From Melioribacteraceae bacterium (lineage in GTDB: Bacteria > Bacteroidota > Ignavibacteria > Ignavibacteriales > Melioribacteraceae), in the NCBI GenBank assembly GCA_021739765.1, contig JAIPBD010000001.1, positions 361,486 to 425,485 of the forward strand: 64,000 nt of DNA, read 5' to 3'. The translations under genes were made by a program, and so were the position numbers. Below are positions 29,548 to 40,018 of this stretch, piece by piece; the stretch's first letter is position 1; each line of letters starts with the position of its first letter. Under the pieces are notes generated by a model that was not told the origin of the DNA, ran no database searches, and saw only the letters and a list, made by a program, of their open reading frames with translations.

Positions 29548-32500
29548 TTATCTTTTCTTTATCACCAACTCAAATGATTCTTTAGATTCTGAGCAGGCAG
29601 TTGAAGATAAATCAATTGCGCTCAGAACTACAGTATAAGTTCCTTCTGAAATATATTGGTGAAATACTTTTGCTCCGTTCTTGACTGTTCCATCACCAAA
29701 ATCCCAGATATATCTTATTGCATCTCCATCCGCGTCAATTGATTTTGAGGCGTCAAATAAAATCTGATCATTTGCTCCACCCGTGAACAAATCTCCCGAA
29801 TAACTATATTCTATTTTTGGCGCAGAGTTTACGATCACTTCAAATTGATAAGAATCCGAATCGCAATCTGTATTAGAATTATCATTCACTTTCAGCTCAA
29901 CTTGATAACGTCCGGGTAGAGAATAAGAATGCGTTGGATTGATTTCGGTAGATGAACTGCCATCGCCAAAATTCCATCGAAACGATAACTCCTTGCTATC
30001 CACATCAGTTGAAAGGGAGCCGTCGAATTGAACCAGATCATTTGGACAGACACGTCCAATATTCACCGCACTCGCATTTGGTTGGGAATTAACTATCAGT
30101 TTTTTTGCGATTGTTACTACGCTGTTATCAAGCGCGGAATTATCTGTAACGGTTAATTTTACATCATAAATGCCAAATTTGGAATAGGTATGTGAGGCTG
30201 TTATTCCTTTGGCCGTATTACCATCACCAAAATCCCAATCGTACTGAATTATTTCACCATCGTCTGTCGAAGCCGAACCATTAAACGTAATTTCAGAACC
30301 GACACAAGTTTCATTCTCCGAAGAAATTACCGGATTAGGCGCGTTATTAACTGAAACTTTTATAGTATCTATGTCATAATTATTCTCGAGATCTGTATCA
30401 TCCGTAACACGCAATATTACATTATAAGTACCGGCTTCACTGAATTGATGTCTGACTTCAAGCCCTTGACTATTATTGCCATCCGAAAAATCCCACTCGT
30501 AATCTGTAATAGAACCATCAATATCTGAAGATGCCGAACCATTAAAAACCACCGGAATATTTACTCCCGTGCTGATATCTTCACCCGCACGCGCAATGGG
30601 TGATTCATTTAGTTTTATCAGTTTGCTGAAAGACGCAAGCTCACAATCAGTTCCGGAGTTGGTGCGAACTTGAAGACTGACAACATAATTACCTGTTTGG
30701 GAATATGAATGGGATGTCTTCAATCCGTTGCCTTTAGTTCCGTCTCCAAAATCCCAGGCATATTCAACAATTTCTGAACCTTCAACTGATGAAAGGGAAG
30801 CGTCAAAAAATACTTGTGTATTTACCGGGGCTTTATCAACCGAGGTGAATTTGGCTTCCGGAGCGGCGATTACATTTACTATCAATTCATCGGTATCCGA
30901 ATTGTCGCATCCTTCTGTAACATCGCCGGTTATGGTTAACGTTACTTTGTATTTGCCTGATTGTGAAAATATATGAGTTGGAGAAGCACCGCCACCTGTT
31001 GTTCCATCGCCGAAATTCCAAAAATAACTATTAACAACACCATCAAAATCCGTTGATTTGGAACCATCGAACTTGACTTCTGAGTTGGCGCAGACAGTTA
31101 TATCCTGGCCGGCGTTTGCGACCGGGGCTTCGACAACTTTAACCACTAATCTGTCCACATCCGAATTACAGGGTAAGCCCGAATCATCTTCAATTTTAAG
31201 CGTGACTTCATAAATCCCTCCAACAGAGTACGATTTTGTTGTATTAATGCCTTCTGCTTTAGTTCCATCCCCGAAATCCCAGTAGTATACTAAAACGCCC
31301 TCTTCTGGATCACTGGAGGCGCTACCGTTAAAGATGGCAACATTACCTGCACAAATTATTCTATCGGCACCCGCATCGGCTAATGGCGGTTGATTGATAC
31401 TAACTGTAATTGTGCTCGTTGATGTTGAGTTCGGTAAACCAAGACCGTCATCAACGGTAAGGGTCACCGGAAAGTTTCCACCATTTACAAAATCGTGAAT
31501 AACTTTAACTCCGTTTTCCGTAGGAGAACCGTCGCCGAAATCCCAAATATAATTCAGTGCGTCACCATCTGCATCCACCGATTGAGAAGCATCGAAGGTA
31601 ATTATTGAGTTACAAGATTTGATATTTTCGCCGGCATCTGCAACCGGGGTTTCGTTAACTCTTATCAATACAAAATCTGTTGAAATCGAATTTGATAAAC
31701 CCGAATTATCTTTTACGGTAAGAGTCGCTTTGTAAACACCGCTTTTCTCAAAGGATCTTTTTACATCACGTTGATTATGGGTTTCATTAAATCCGCTTAT
31801 TGTCCAAGAATAAGACACGATTGAACCATCTTCATCTTTCGAATTAACACCGGTTAGTAAAACCTCCTTACCCGGATAAGTGACAATATCTAATCCGGCA
31901 TCCGCTATCGGGGCTTTGTTTACTACTAAAGCTGATTCATCAAAATCGTAGGCGGATTCGTGTCCGGTGTTATCTTCAACTCTTAATGTAACAGAGTAAC
32001 TTCCGGAATTTTCATACAGATGTTCAACTATTTTTCCCTCGGCTGTATTTCCATCTCCAAAATCCCAAACATATTTTACTATTTCTCCGTCCGGATCGAA
32101 TGAATTTGATCCATCAAATTGCACCTTTTGGTTTGGAACAACTGTTCTATCGGGACCGGCATCAGCGATCGGTTTTTGATTTACAATCACTTTGAGTTGG
32201 TCTGTTGATCTGTTATTCTTCGTGCCTGAATTATCAGTCACAATAAGTTTTACAAGATATTCGCCCGAGTTATTGTAAAGATGACTCGGGGATTTTTCGT
32301 TGCTGGTATTACCATCACCAAAATCCCATAAATACGATAAATTCCCGCCCTCACTATCGGTAGATCCCGATCCATCAAATTGCACTGTTCCGCGTGTAAC
32401 AACAATATCGGAACCCGCATTTGCGGTCGGGGCAGAATTTACATTTACCAATAAATCATCTGAAGTTGAAGCAGACGTAGTCCCTGAATTATCGGTAACA

Positions 32501-34359
32501 GTTAGTTTTACGCTATACCTACCGGCTTCTGAATAAACATGTGAAACATTTGCTCCGACTCCTTTTTCGCCATCGCCAAAATCCCACTCATATTTAATTA
32601 TTTGTCCATCTTGATCCGACGATCCTTGTCCACTAAATAAAATTAGTTCACCCTTTGCGACATTTTTATCAGCACCGGCATCCGCTTTTGGGGGATAGTT
32701 TACATTGACGATCAAAAGATCTTCTGAATAACTGTTCTCTACTGAAGCATCATCCGAGATTTTTAGGGTGACAGGATATTGACCGGGTTCGCTAAAAGTG
32801 TGATTTACAGAGAGACCATTCTTAATTAATCCATTTCCAAAATCCCAAGTATAACTGCTTATTTCTCCGTCGGGATCTATACTTTTGGCTGCGTCAAACT
32901 TAACATTGTCTCCAGCCGCGACTGTTAAATCATCTCCCGCTCGGGCCAACGGGGTTTCGTTTACTTTTATGGCTTTTGTAATTGATGTACTGTTACAAGG
33001 GCTGTCTGAATCGTCGGTGACAACAAGTTGCACGGAATATGTTCCGGTTTTTGCAAAGCTATGGCTAATCACTTTACCATTTTTAACGACTCCATCCCCA
33101 AAAGTCCATGTATATAAAATAATATCTCCGTCTTGATCGGTAGACGAATTTGCATCGAAATTAATTTTTTGATTCGGGGCAACGACGCTTGGGAAGTTAA
33201 ATTCAGCTTTAGGTGGTTGGTTAATATTTACTATAAATTTTTCAAATGAACTATTGGCAACTTGATTTGAATTATCAAAAACCAATAAAGTGACCGGATA
33301 ATCGGTACGCAACTGATACTTGTGAACAACTCTGGCACCGCTTTCCTCAGTACCATCGCCAAAATCCCACAAATATTTTAATTGATCTCCATCGGGATCC
33401 ATTGAACCGGACGCATCAAATACGACTGAGAAACAATCAGAAAGTTTATTAACCGTTTTCGAAATTACTGGTCGTTTATTACTTTTTCCATCAATAATTG
33501 GGAGTAAAATTGGGAGGGCTTTAAGGTTTGCATCAGTGATATAAAATGTAGCATCATTTGGAGATTCACCACCTTGTCCAAAATGAATTTCACTTAAAGT
33601 ATTTTGTTCAACATCTTCGAGAGCAATTTTCTGGCTTACCCAGTTTCCTTGTCCGCTCCTGCTCGTCATTTTAAAGGTACGGAAAGGCGTTTCAAAACTC
33701 ATATCCGAAGTTCCCGCATCAAAATGGTTCACTTCAATTGAACTTTGATTCAGGGGTGTCATAAATCTTACGCTGGCATAATTATCAAATTGAGTTAATC
33801 TAATTGTTACTTCGTAAGCGAACAATTCAACACTTTCCGATTGGTGATTATCAAATTCACTATCAGAAACCAGCACATCGTAAACATTTGCATCGTTCCC
33901 ATTATTTCCTTCAACAAGTAACTTAAACTCGAAGTATCCGTCGGAAGAATCCCCGAGAAACGGCATAACATTGGCAAGCGTTATCCAATCGGCATTTGCA
34001 TTTATATCTTCACCAAATGTAACCGATTCAATTACTTCACCTGAATGCATTGACGCTGAATCCGGAAAAGCTGCTTTTAATGTCTCCGGAACTGCACCTT
34101 CGCCACCCAAAAGAGTAAATTTAGTTGTTGTATTCCATGGCCCAAACGGCATATCAAAATCACCGCCAATATCGGCATCAAATATTTTAACATAGATTGG
34201 AGTGATACGATTGGCAGGCACTTTTATAATTAGAATTTGATGATGGTCGTCATCGCCTTCATTTATTGAGGCATCCGAACCGTAAGTAATATAATTGATT
34301 CGATCTTGCGCAAAGATTGAAATCGAAAAAATCAAAATTAGTGTCGTTATTAATTTCAT
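29548..34359 (-). CDS. Secreted protein with fifteen PKD domains
   Basis: A 1603-aa exported protein. The ATG at 34359 gives a clean signal peptide (MKLITTLILIFSISIFAQ); a TTG four codons upstream is the alternative. A unique N-terminal domain of about 270 residues (begins DRINYITYGSDASINEGDDD) is followed by fifteen PKD domains of about 88 residues, each built around variants of YxWDFGDG; the seventh is degenerate (YSWTISG). PKD domains are Ig-like folds used in surface and carbohydrate-binding proteins. There is no type IX sorting domain at the end, unlike the BNR protein, so periplasmic retention or another export route is likely. It is the last gene of the minus-strand sensory run, 15 bp after the LysM-FecR gene. 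Confidence 0.92.
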   Translation of the reverse strand: MKLITTLILIFSISIFAQDRINYITYGSDASINEGDDDHHQILIIKVPANRITPIYVKIFDADIGGDFDMPFGPWNTTTKFTLLGGEGAVPETLKAAFPDSASMHSGEVIESVTFGEDINANADWITLANVMPFLGDSSDGYFEFKLLVEGNNGNDANVYDVLVSDSEFDNHQSESVELFAYEVTIRLTQFDNYASVRFMTPLNQSSIEVNHFDAGTSDMSFETPFRTFKMTSRSGQGNWVSQKIALEDVEQNTLSEIHFGQGGESPNDATFYITDANLKALPILLPIIDGKSNKRPVISKTVNKLSDCFSVVFDASGSMDPDGDQLKYLWDFGDGTEESGARVVHKYQLRTDYPVTLLVFDNSNQVANSSFEKFIVNINQPPKAEFNFPSVVAPNQKINFDANSSTDQDGDIILYTWTFGDGVVKNGKVISHSFAKTGTYSVQLVVTDDSDSPCNSTSITKAIKVNETPLARAGDDLTVAAGDNVKFDAAKSIDPDGEISSYTWDFGNGLIKNGLSVNHTFSEPGQYPVTLKISDDASVENSYSEDLLIVNVNYPPKADAGADKNVAKGELILFSGQGSSDQDGQIIKYEWDFGDGEKGVGANVSHVYSEAGRYSVKLTVTDNSGTTSASTSDDLLVNVNSAPTANAGSDIVVTRGTVQFDGSGSTDSEGGNLSYLWDFGDGNTSNEKSPSHLYNNSGEYLVKLIVTDNSGTKNNRSTDQLKVIVNQKPIADAGPDRTVVPNQKVQFDGSNSFDPDGEIVKYVWDFGDGNTAEGKIVEHLYENSGSYSVTLRVEDNTGHESAYDFDESALVVNKAPIADAGLDIVTYPGKEVLLTGVNSKDEDGSIVSYSWTISGFNETHNQRDVKRSFEKSGVYKATLTVKDNSGLSNSISTDFVLIRVNETPVADAGENIKSCNSIITFDASQSVDADGDALNYIWDFGDGSPTENGVKVIHDFVNGGNFPVTLTVDDGLGLPNSTSTSTITVSINQPPLADAGADRIICAGNVAIFNGSASSDPEEGVLVYYWDFGDGTKAEGINTTKSYSVGGIYEVTLKIEDDSGLPCNSDVDRLVVKVVEAPVANAGQDITVCANSEVKFDGSKSTDFDGVVNSYFWNFGDGTTGGGASPTHIFSQSGKYKVTLTITGDVTEGCDNSDTDELIVNVIAAPEAKFTSVDKAPVNTQVFFDASLSSVEGSEIVEYAWDFGDGTKGNGLKTSHSYSQTGNYVVSLQVRTNSGTDCELASFSKLIKLNESPIARAGEDISTGVNIPVVFNGSASSDIDGSITDYEWDFSDGNNSQGLEVRHQFSEAGTYNVILRVTDDTDLENNYDIDTIKVSVNNAPNPVISSENETCVGSEITFNGSASTDDGEIIQYDWDFGDGNTAKGITASHTYSKFGIYDVKLTVTDNSALDNSVVTIAKKLIVNSQPNASAVNIGRVCPNDLVQFDGSLSTDVDSKELSFRWNFGDGSSSTEINPTHSYSLPGRYQVELKVNDNSNTDCDSDSYQFEVIVNSAPKIEYSYSGDLFTGGANDQILFDASKSIDADGDAIRYIWDFGDGTVKNGAKVFHQYISEGTYTVVLSAIDLSSTACSESKESFELVIKKR

Positions 34360-34386
34360 TTGGTTACTCAAATATGTGAAAATGAA

Positions 34387-36690
34387 TTATTGAGTTAGAT
34401 GATATTCCTTTTTATTTCCAAGATAGTCTTCAACAATAACCGAAGTTATTCTCGGTAAATATTCAGAAGAAGGATTATAAACTCTTCCTTCGTACGATTT
34501 ATTATATGGAATATACCGCAAGTAATAAAACTTGACTTCCTTTCCGAAAAGGACTTTCAGCCGCGCGGTGTTTTTAACCGGGGATGAATCTTCGATATCC
34601 AGCCTTACCGTTATTGCTGATGTTTTACCTACCGGTTGTGAGTTTAACTTAAAATCCTTCAGAAGAGGCGGTTCAATATCTAACTTAACAATTTGATTAA
34701 TTGTTGTAAGATTCCCGGCTTTATCAACCGCTTTTAATGTCACGATATTTTCACCCGGTTCCAATACCAGATTTTTTCGGAATTGATTCGCGGTCATTGT
34801 CACGGTTTCGTTATCTATCGAAAGTTGCGAATTTTCGGAAACACTACCGCTAACCTCCAGAGCTGACTTATTCGTTACTTCGGGAATTTGGTTATCAAAT
34901 ACAATAACGGGAGGTGTTTTGTCAATAACGATAAGTACCGAATCGCTAAATTCTAATTTAGAAGGCGTGATAAATGAAACCTTGTGGAACAAACTATCCG
35001 ATCTTTGAGACATATTGAAATTGAATTTTCCAAGATCGTCAGCGTAGGTTTTGTAATTTCCTTCATCCGAAACAATTTGTACTAAGGCGTTTGGTCTTGC
35101 GGAACCTCCAATCGAAAATTTATTCGAATTAAATAAAAATTCATGATCATTTATTTTATACAGACCTTCGTTAAAATTAATTCTAAGCTCTTTTGGTAAA
35201 TCAAAAATCACTTTTCGAATAATGGTTTTTTCTCTTTGACTCTTATTTACCGCTTTAATATTGATTTCATTCAAACCGGAGTTTAGCTCCAGATTAAATT
35301 TGAATTCGTTTTTATCGTCTAACTGAACATTCAATCCGTTGATTGAAATTTGTGCATTTTGTTCGGACTTACCTTGGATCTCGATAGTATTGGTTGTAAC
35401 GATGGTTCCGTCTTCAGGAGTAAAAACTACTAAGTAAGCATCTTCGGATTCCGGACTTACTATAAATGAAGCGTTCTGGCTAAATGGTCCCGGAAAATCT
35501 TCATTGTCGATCGCTGAAACACGCCAGAAATAGATCCCATTTTCCATTTCAACAGAACTAAGTTCAGTTCCCTGGAAATTAAATTCGTTGAACAATGTTT
35601 TTTTGAAGTTGGCATCCGAAGCAATTTCAATAAGATAACCTTTTGCTTTCGGATTTGGCTCCCAGTTAAAAACGAGATCTTTTGCCGAGACACCGGCAGA
35701 ATTAATAGGCTTTATCAATTTTGGAGCCGCGAGAAGGTTTTCAGCTTTCGATGGAGCTTGTCCATTTATAATCGTTGATTTCTGGTTTTTTCCAATTTTT
35801 ACGGTCTCACCGCCGGATGCGATTTCGATATTGCCATCATAATTCGCAATTTTCGTTGCTTTTTTTTCTTTTTTTACCCAGAAATTCCTCGAATCAAGCT
35901 TGGTTTCTACTCCATCTAACTTTACGTCAAATTGCTTTTTTGCCGCTGAACCTGATAAATAAGCGAATGCGTCTCCTTCAACAATTTTAACACTCGATTC
36001 TTTCTTTTTTTGAAGCAAATCAACACGCATAGTTTGAATTAGAGCTTGGGCATTGGAATTCAGTTTTATTCTATTTTGATCTTCAAAAGTAATTTCAGCA
36101 AAAGAACTCGAAAGGGTTCTAACTTTCTCTCCTTCGGATAATTTGCCGGATAAGGGGAGATCACTCCAAACCGTTTGTGATGGACTAATATTGTTTACTG
36201 TACCTTTTTTATCCGTTAATTGCGCCGAAGATTTTTGACTTCTCTTTGAAAGCGCTTCTTTTTCAGCTTTTTCGGCCGATGCAAAAGCTTCATTCGCTTT
36301 TGCCAAAGATTTTTTCAATTCACCTTCGGTTCTCAAATCGAGCGATTCATTATAGGAGTTTTCGGCAGAGGAGAGTAAAGATTCTGAAAAGAGCTTGGCT
36401 CCGGCATCAGAGGCGGCATTTATTTTCTTTATTGCCACATCGATCGCGTTATTCGCATCTCTAAAATCACCGACCGGAATTTTGATTTTTACTCCGGGCT
36501 TAACATCGGAAGGGCCGTTTAATTTGTTAATCTTGAGCAGAGCTTGCCAATAATCGGCCTTTTGCAAATACTTTTTAGAGATATCCCGGATGTTCTCGTT
36601 TTGTGCTACGGTAATTTCAATTACGCCGGAATTTTGACCGTAAGAGATCATACTTATCAATAGGAATGCTAATAGAATTAACTTTTTCAT
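34387..36690 (-). CDS. LysM-FecR envelope protein with Ig-like domains
   Basis: A 767-aa exported protein. Signal peptide at 1-18, a LysM peptidoglycan-binding domain at about 22-72 (VAQNENIRDISKKYLQKADY), and an alanine-rich helical stretch at about 80-155. A FecR-like domain spans about 165-310 (LSEGEKVRTLSSSFAEITFED, VKIVEGDAFAYL, DGNIEIASGGETVKIG). A fibronectin-like unit lies at about 325-415 and several Ig-like units follow. LysM places it at the cell wall, and FecR domains often sense or transmit signals in the periplasm. It is 8 bp downstream of a Cache histidine kinase and 15 bp upstream of the PKD protein, so the three are probably one transcript. Confidence 0.87.
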   Translation of the reverse strand: MKKLILLAFLLISMISYGQNSGVIEITVAQNENIRDISKKYLQKADYWQALLKINKLNGPSDVKPGVKIKIPVGDFRDANNAIDVAIKKINAASDAGAKLFSESLLSSAENSYNESLDLRTEGELKKSLAKANEAFASAEKAEKEALSKRSQKSSAQLTDKKGTVNNISPSQTVWSDLPLSGKLSEGEKVRTLSSSFAEITFEDQNRIKLNSNAQALIQTMRVDLLQKKKESSVKIVEGDAFAYLSGSAAKKQFDVKLDGVETKLDSRNFWVKKEKKATKIANYDGNIEIASGGETVKIGKNQKSTIINGQAPSKAENLLAAPKLIKPINSAGVSAKDLVFNWEPNPKAKGYLIEIASDANFKKTLFNEFNFQGTELSSVEMENGIYFWRVSAIDNEDFPGPFSQNASFIVSPESEDAYLVVFTPEDGTIVTTNTIEIQGKSEQNAQISINGLNVQLDDKNEFKFNLELNSGLNEINIKAVNKSQREKTIIRKVIFDLPKELRINFNEGLYKINDHEFLFNSNKFSIGGSARPNALVQIVSDEGNYKTYADDLGKFNFNMSQRSDSLFHKVSFITPSKLEFSDSVLIVIDKTPPVIVFDNQIPEVTNKSALEVSGSVSENSQLSIDNETVTMTANQFRKNLVLEPGENIVTLKAVDKAGNLTTINQIVKLDIEPPLLKDFKLNSQPVGKTSAITVRLDIEDSSPVKNTARLKVLFGKEVKFYYLRYIPYNKSYEGRVYNPSSEYLPRITSVIVEDYLGNKKEYHLTQ

Positions 36691-36698
36691 TATTTATA

Positions 36699-38690
36699 CT
36701 ACTTCTTTTTATTTGCAAGTGGAAGTTTAATAACAAACTCTGTGAATTCGCCTTCTTTACTGTTCACAACAAATTCACCATTGTGCATTTGAGCAATAAT
36801 ATCATGGCTCAGAGAAAGTCCTAATCCTGTTCCTTCACCGGTTGGTTTTGTGGTGAAGAAAGGTTCAAAAATTTTCTTTTTTACACTCTCCGGCATGCCG
36901 GTTCCATTATCCCGAATAGTAATTTCAACTTCTTCTTTTGTTTTCTTTGTGGATATCGCTATTTCGGGCATGTAGTCGGGAAGATTAAGTTTCGATTTTT
37001 CTATTGTCGCATAAATCCCGTTATTGATAACATTTAAGAAAACTCTATTCAGTGTTTGAGGGTTGACATAAACTTTTTTTAATGTTTTGTCAAAATTTTC
37101 AACATATTTTGCTTCGAAATCTTCCTTCTTGCTTTTGGTACCGTGGTACGCAAGATTAAAGGATTCGGCGAGCATGGAGTTGATATCCGAGTCTTGGAAT
37201 TCACCTTGATCGCCTCTGGAGTGCTCAAGCATTCCGGTTACAATTCTTTCGGCTCTTTTGCCATGTTCACTAATTTTCGAAGTATTTGTCCTTAAATCTT
37301 CAATTATTTCATCGAGAACTTCATAATCTTCCGCATCCATTTTATCTTTACTACGTTCAACTTCTTCCTTCAACTCAGCCGCCAAATTGACTGATAGCTT
37401 GCCGAAATTATTTATAAAATTAAGCGGGTTTTGAATTTCATGTGCGATACCGGCGGTTAATGATCCCAGAGATGCTAATTTTTCCTGTACAATCAACTTT
37501 TCTTGAGCGTCTTTTAATTGTTTGGTTCTTTCGTCAACCATGTCTTCCAAATTATGGCTGTAATCTTCCAATTCTTTATTTTGCTGTTCAATTTTCGCAA
37601 AATTTGCCTTTAACGATTGCGCCATGCTTACAAGCGTGTTCCCAAGAAATCCGATCTCATCTTTGGCTTTATAATCATTCGTTACATCGAAATTTCCACC
37701 AGAGATAATCTCGGCTTTTTCGCTCAGAACGGTAATCGGCTTGCTTAATTGACGTGAAAATACCAAACCTGTAATTATTGCAATTCCTAATCCGAAGATT
37801 ACCCAATAAATCAGTTCAAGCTGCATTTCCGAAACAGCAGCATAAGCGGTTTTTTCTCCCATTTGAGCAATTATTACCCATTTGATATTCAGCGGAAACG
37901 CGCAATACGCGAGCACTGTTTCGCCATCATTTGTTTCGAATGAGCTGTTATAATTCACTCGATTGGGTGTATTAAGAATATTCGCCGCTTCTCCAACAAC
38001 TGGATTTTCCTTTAATGAACTTTCAGTTTTTCCAAAAATCAAATTTTTGTTTTTATCAACAATGAATAACTCACCTCTTTGATTAAACGGATGATCATCT
38101 ATTGTCGTTCTGAGATTATTCAAATTTATTTTTGCGGCAAGAAATCCCGGCGGTGCGTTTGGAACCTCAACCGGAATCATCATATCTAAAACCCACAAGT
38201 CCGAAGTCGGCAAATAAATCGGTTCGCCGATAAAATTATCTTTTAATTTTAATTGAATAAGGCTCTCTTCCGAGAAGGATGTTAATTCTTGGAAATCTTC
38301 CTCAGCGAGGGATTCGAGGAAATTATCTTTATTAAAATTTACCGCGCGTGAAAATTTGTTCTCAGCTTCTTCAAATAAAAGTGATAAGCTGATAATATCT
38401 TCGCTGTTTTCAATTACCGCATTTAAGTAGGATGTTTTCCCGCTGGCGTCAAGTGATGGGTTTTTCAGACCGTCTTTTGCATAAAACAGGGGAGCTAACC
38501 AATTATTTGTGTAAAGCTCATTTATTTGGTTAGCAAGATTGTCCGTGATTGAGTTTAGTTCTGTATTACGGCTGGATTTTAGTTCGTCCTTTGTAATATT
38601 GATCATGTTAAAACTGGAAAAAGCACCGGGAAGGATTGCGATCAGTGCTGCAAAAAGGTATAGTTTTGTCTTCCAATTTAGTTGTATCAT
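36699..38690 (-). CDS. Membrane sensor histidine kinase, Cache-HAMP-HisKA type
   Basis: A 663-aa kinase. I use the ATG at 38690; a TTG at 38744 would add 18 residues but has no visible ribosome site. Membrane segment near the amino end, extracytoplasmic Cache-like sensor, second membrane segment (VIFGLGIAIITGLVF), HAMP, coiled coil, HisKA with H417 in GIAHEIQNPLN, and HATPase with DNGTGMPE and GTGLGLSLSHDI. The HEIQNPLNFINNF core is the type often linked to cyclase or phosphatase output. No receiver in the chain; the receiver-PP2C protein encoded just upstream on the same strand is the natural partner. Confidence 0.92.
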   Translation of the reverse strand: MIQLNWKTKLYLFAALIAILPGAFSSFNMINITKDELKSSRNTELNSITDNLANQINELYTNNWLAPLFYAKDGLKNPSLDASGKTSYLNAVIENSEDIISLSLLFEEAENKFSRAVNFNKDNFLESLAEEDFQELTSFSEESLIQLKLKDNFIGEPIYLPTSDLWVLDMMIPVEVPNAPPGFLAAKINLNNLRTTIDDHPFNQRGELFIVDKNKNLIFGKTESSLKENPVVGEAANILNTPNRVNYNSSFETNDGETVLAYCAFPLNIKWVIIAQMGEKTAYAAVSEMQLELIYWVIFGLGIAIITGLVFSRQLSKPITVLSEKAEIISGGNFDVTNDYKAKDEIGFLGNTLVSMAQSLKANFAKIEQQNKELEDYSHNLEDMVDERTKQLKDAQEKLIVQEKLASLGSLTAGIAHEIQNPLNFINNFGKLSVNLAAELKEEVERSKDKMDAEDYEVLDEIIEDLRTNTSKISEHGKRAERIVTGMLEHSRGDQGEFQDSDINSMLAESFNLAYHGTKSKKEDFEAKYVENFDKTLKKVYVNPQTLNRVFLNVINNGIYATIEKSKLNLPDYMPEIAISTKKTKEEVEITIRDNGTGMPESVKKKIFEPFFTTKPTGEGTGLGLSLSHDIIAQMHNGEFVVNSKEGEFTEFVIKLPLANKKK

Positions 38691-38799
38691 ACGCCCATCC
38701 GGTTGTGAAAAAAATTTTAAAAGATTACGAGAGCTTACAATCAATATAACAGATTTATAATAAAATTGGCAAATCTATCTTTAATACCGGATTCTGAAC

Positions 38800-39960
38800 C
38801 TAAACTCGTTTCACAGCTAACATGGTGATGTCGTCCGAAGCTTTTGCTTCTTTAACAAATCCTTTCACTTCTGCATAGACACTTTCAAGTAATTCAGCGG
38901 GTGAATTATGACCATTTTTCAAGAAATCAATAAGTCTTTGATCGGAAAATAATTTGCCGTCAATATCCGATGCTTCGGGAACTCCATCAGTAAAAGTAAA
39001 GAAAGTCGCGCCTTTCTCCAGTGTGCAATCACCACTATTGAATTGACTGAAGGGAAGAATTCCTACTGCCGGACCGGTTGGTTTTAATTCAGTCAGACTG
39101 TTATTCGAACTGATTATAATCGGAGGATTATGACCGGCATTCACATAATCGATTCTACCGGTTTCAGGATCAAGGATTCCAAAAAACATTGTGGCAAACA
39201 TACCCGATTCACCGTGATTATCTTCGATATACATGTGCGCCTTTTCAATTGTGTTTTTTACCAATTCTGCTGGGGAAGCATCCATATTTGAAAATGCCCT
39301 TACCAAACTTCTAATTAGCGCCATAAACAATGCTGCTCCAACACCTTTATCACACACATCGGCCATAACCAATGCCATTTTATTGCTTTTGGGAAGCATA
39401 AATGCATCGTAGAAATCACCGGCAACTTCCCGGGCGGGGAAGAAATCCGCTGCTACTTCATATCCTTCAATTGTGGGTAATTTATCGGGAAGAAAACTGT
39501 TTTGAATTTTCTGGCCGATTTTTAATTCATTTTGAAATGACATAAGTTGGGCTTTGGCATCATCGGCATCTTTAACCCGTTGTACTTCTGCCAAAGTTTT
39601 TTTCATTGTAATTTCAATATCTGTAAAGTCGATAGGTTTTGTTACAAAATCGAAAGCGCCATTGTTCATTGCTTTGCGAACATTATCCATATCACCATAA
39701 GCAGATACGACAACCGCTTTAACTTGTGGATGCTTTTTGGTGAGTTTTTCAATAAATGTAAGTCCATCCATCTCCGGCATATTTATATCGGAGAAGACCA
39801 TGTCGATATCTTTGTGTTCTTGCAGTTTTTCGAGGGCTTCACGACCGTTATGAGCAAATTCCAGTTCTAATTCACCACCTCTGACTTTTCTTCTGAAATA
39901 TTGCTTTACCATTATTTCTAAATCGAGCTCATCATCAACAAACATAATTTTATTAGCCAT
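38800..39960 (-). CDS. Response regulator with PP2C (RsbU/SpoIIE) phosphatase output
   Basis: A 386-aa protein. Receiver at 1-125 with phospho-acceptor D58 (MVFSDINMPEMDG) and acidic D9-D10, a short coiled coil, then a SpoIIE-type PP2C domain at about 155-385 (AREVAGDFYDAF, MADVCDKGVGAALFMAL, GHNPPII, FTDGVPEA). Phosphorylation should switch on dephosphorylation of a STAS antagonist. The STAS protein and its kinase are encoded at 28.8-29.5 kb on the plus strand. AGAGGACA precedes the ATG, and a 12-bp palindrome lies in the leader. Confidence 0.95.
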   Translation of the reverse strand: MANKIMFVDDELDLEIMVKQYFRRKVRGGELELEFAHNGREALEKLQEHKDIDMVFSDINMPEMDGLTFIEKLTKKHPQVKAVVVSAYGDMDNVRKAMNNGAFDFVTKPIDFTDIEITMKKTLAEVQRVKDADDAKAQLMSFQNELKIGQKIQNSFLPDKLPTIEGYEVAADFFPAREVAGDFYDAFMLPKSNKMALVMADVCDKGVGAALFMALIRSLVRAFSNMDASPAELVKNTIEKAHMYIEDNHGESGMFATMFFGILDPETGRIDYVNAGHNPPIIISSNNSLTELKPTGPAVGILPFSQFNSGDCTLEKGATFFTFTDGVPEASDIDGKLFSDQRLIDFLKNGHNSPAELLESVYAEVKGFVKEAKASDDITMLAVKRV

Positions 39961-39993
39961 TTTGTCCTCTTTAAATTTCTTTCACGAATTTAG

Positions 39994-40005
39994 TGATTCG
40001 AATCA
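39994..40005. promoter_or_regulatory. 12-bp perfect palindrome upstream of the receiver-PP2C gene
   Basis: TGATTCGAATCA is a perfect palindrome 34 bp upstream of the ATG, between the PrsW-like gene and the receiver-PP2C gene. It may bind a dimeric regulator. No second copy was noticed in the window, so this is only a candidate. Confidence 0.3.
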
Positions 40006-40018
40006 ATAATTTCTACAA

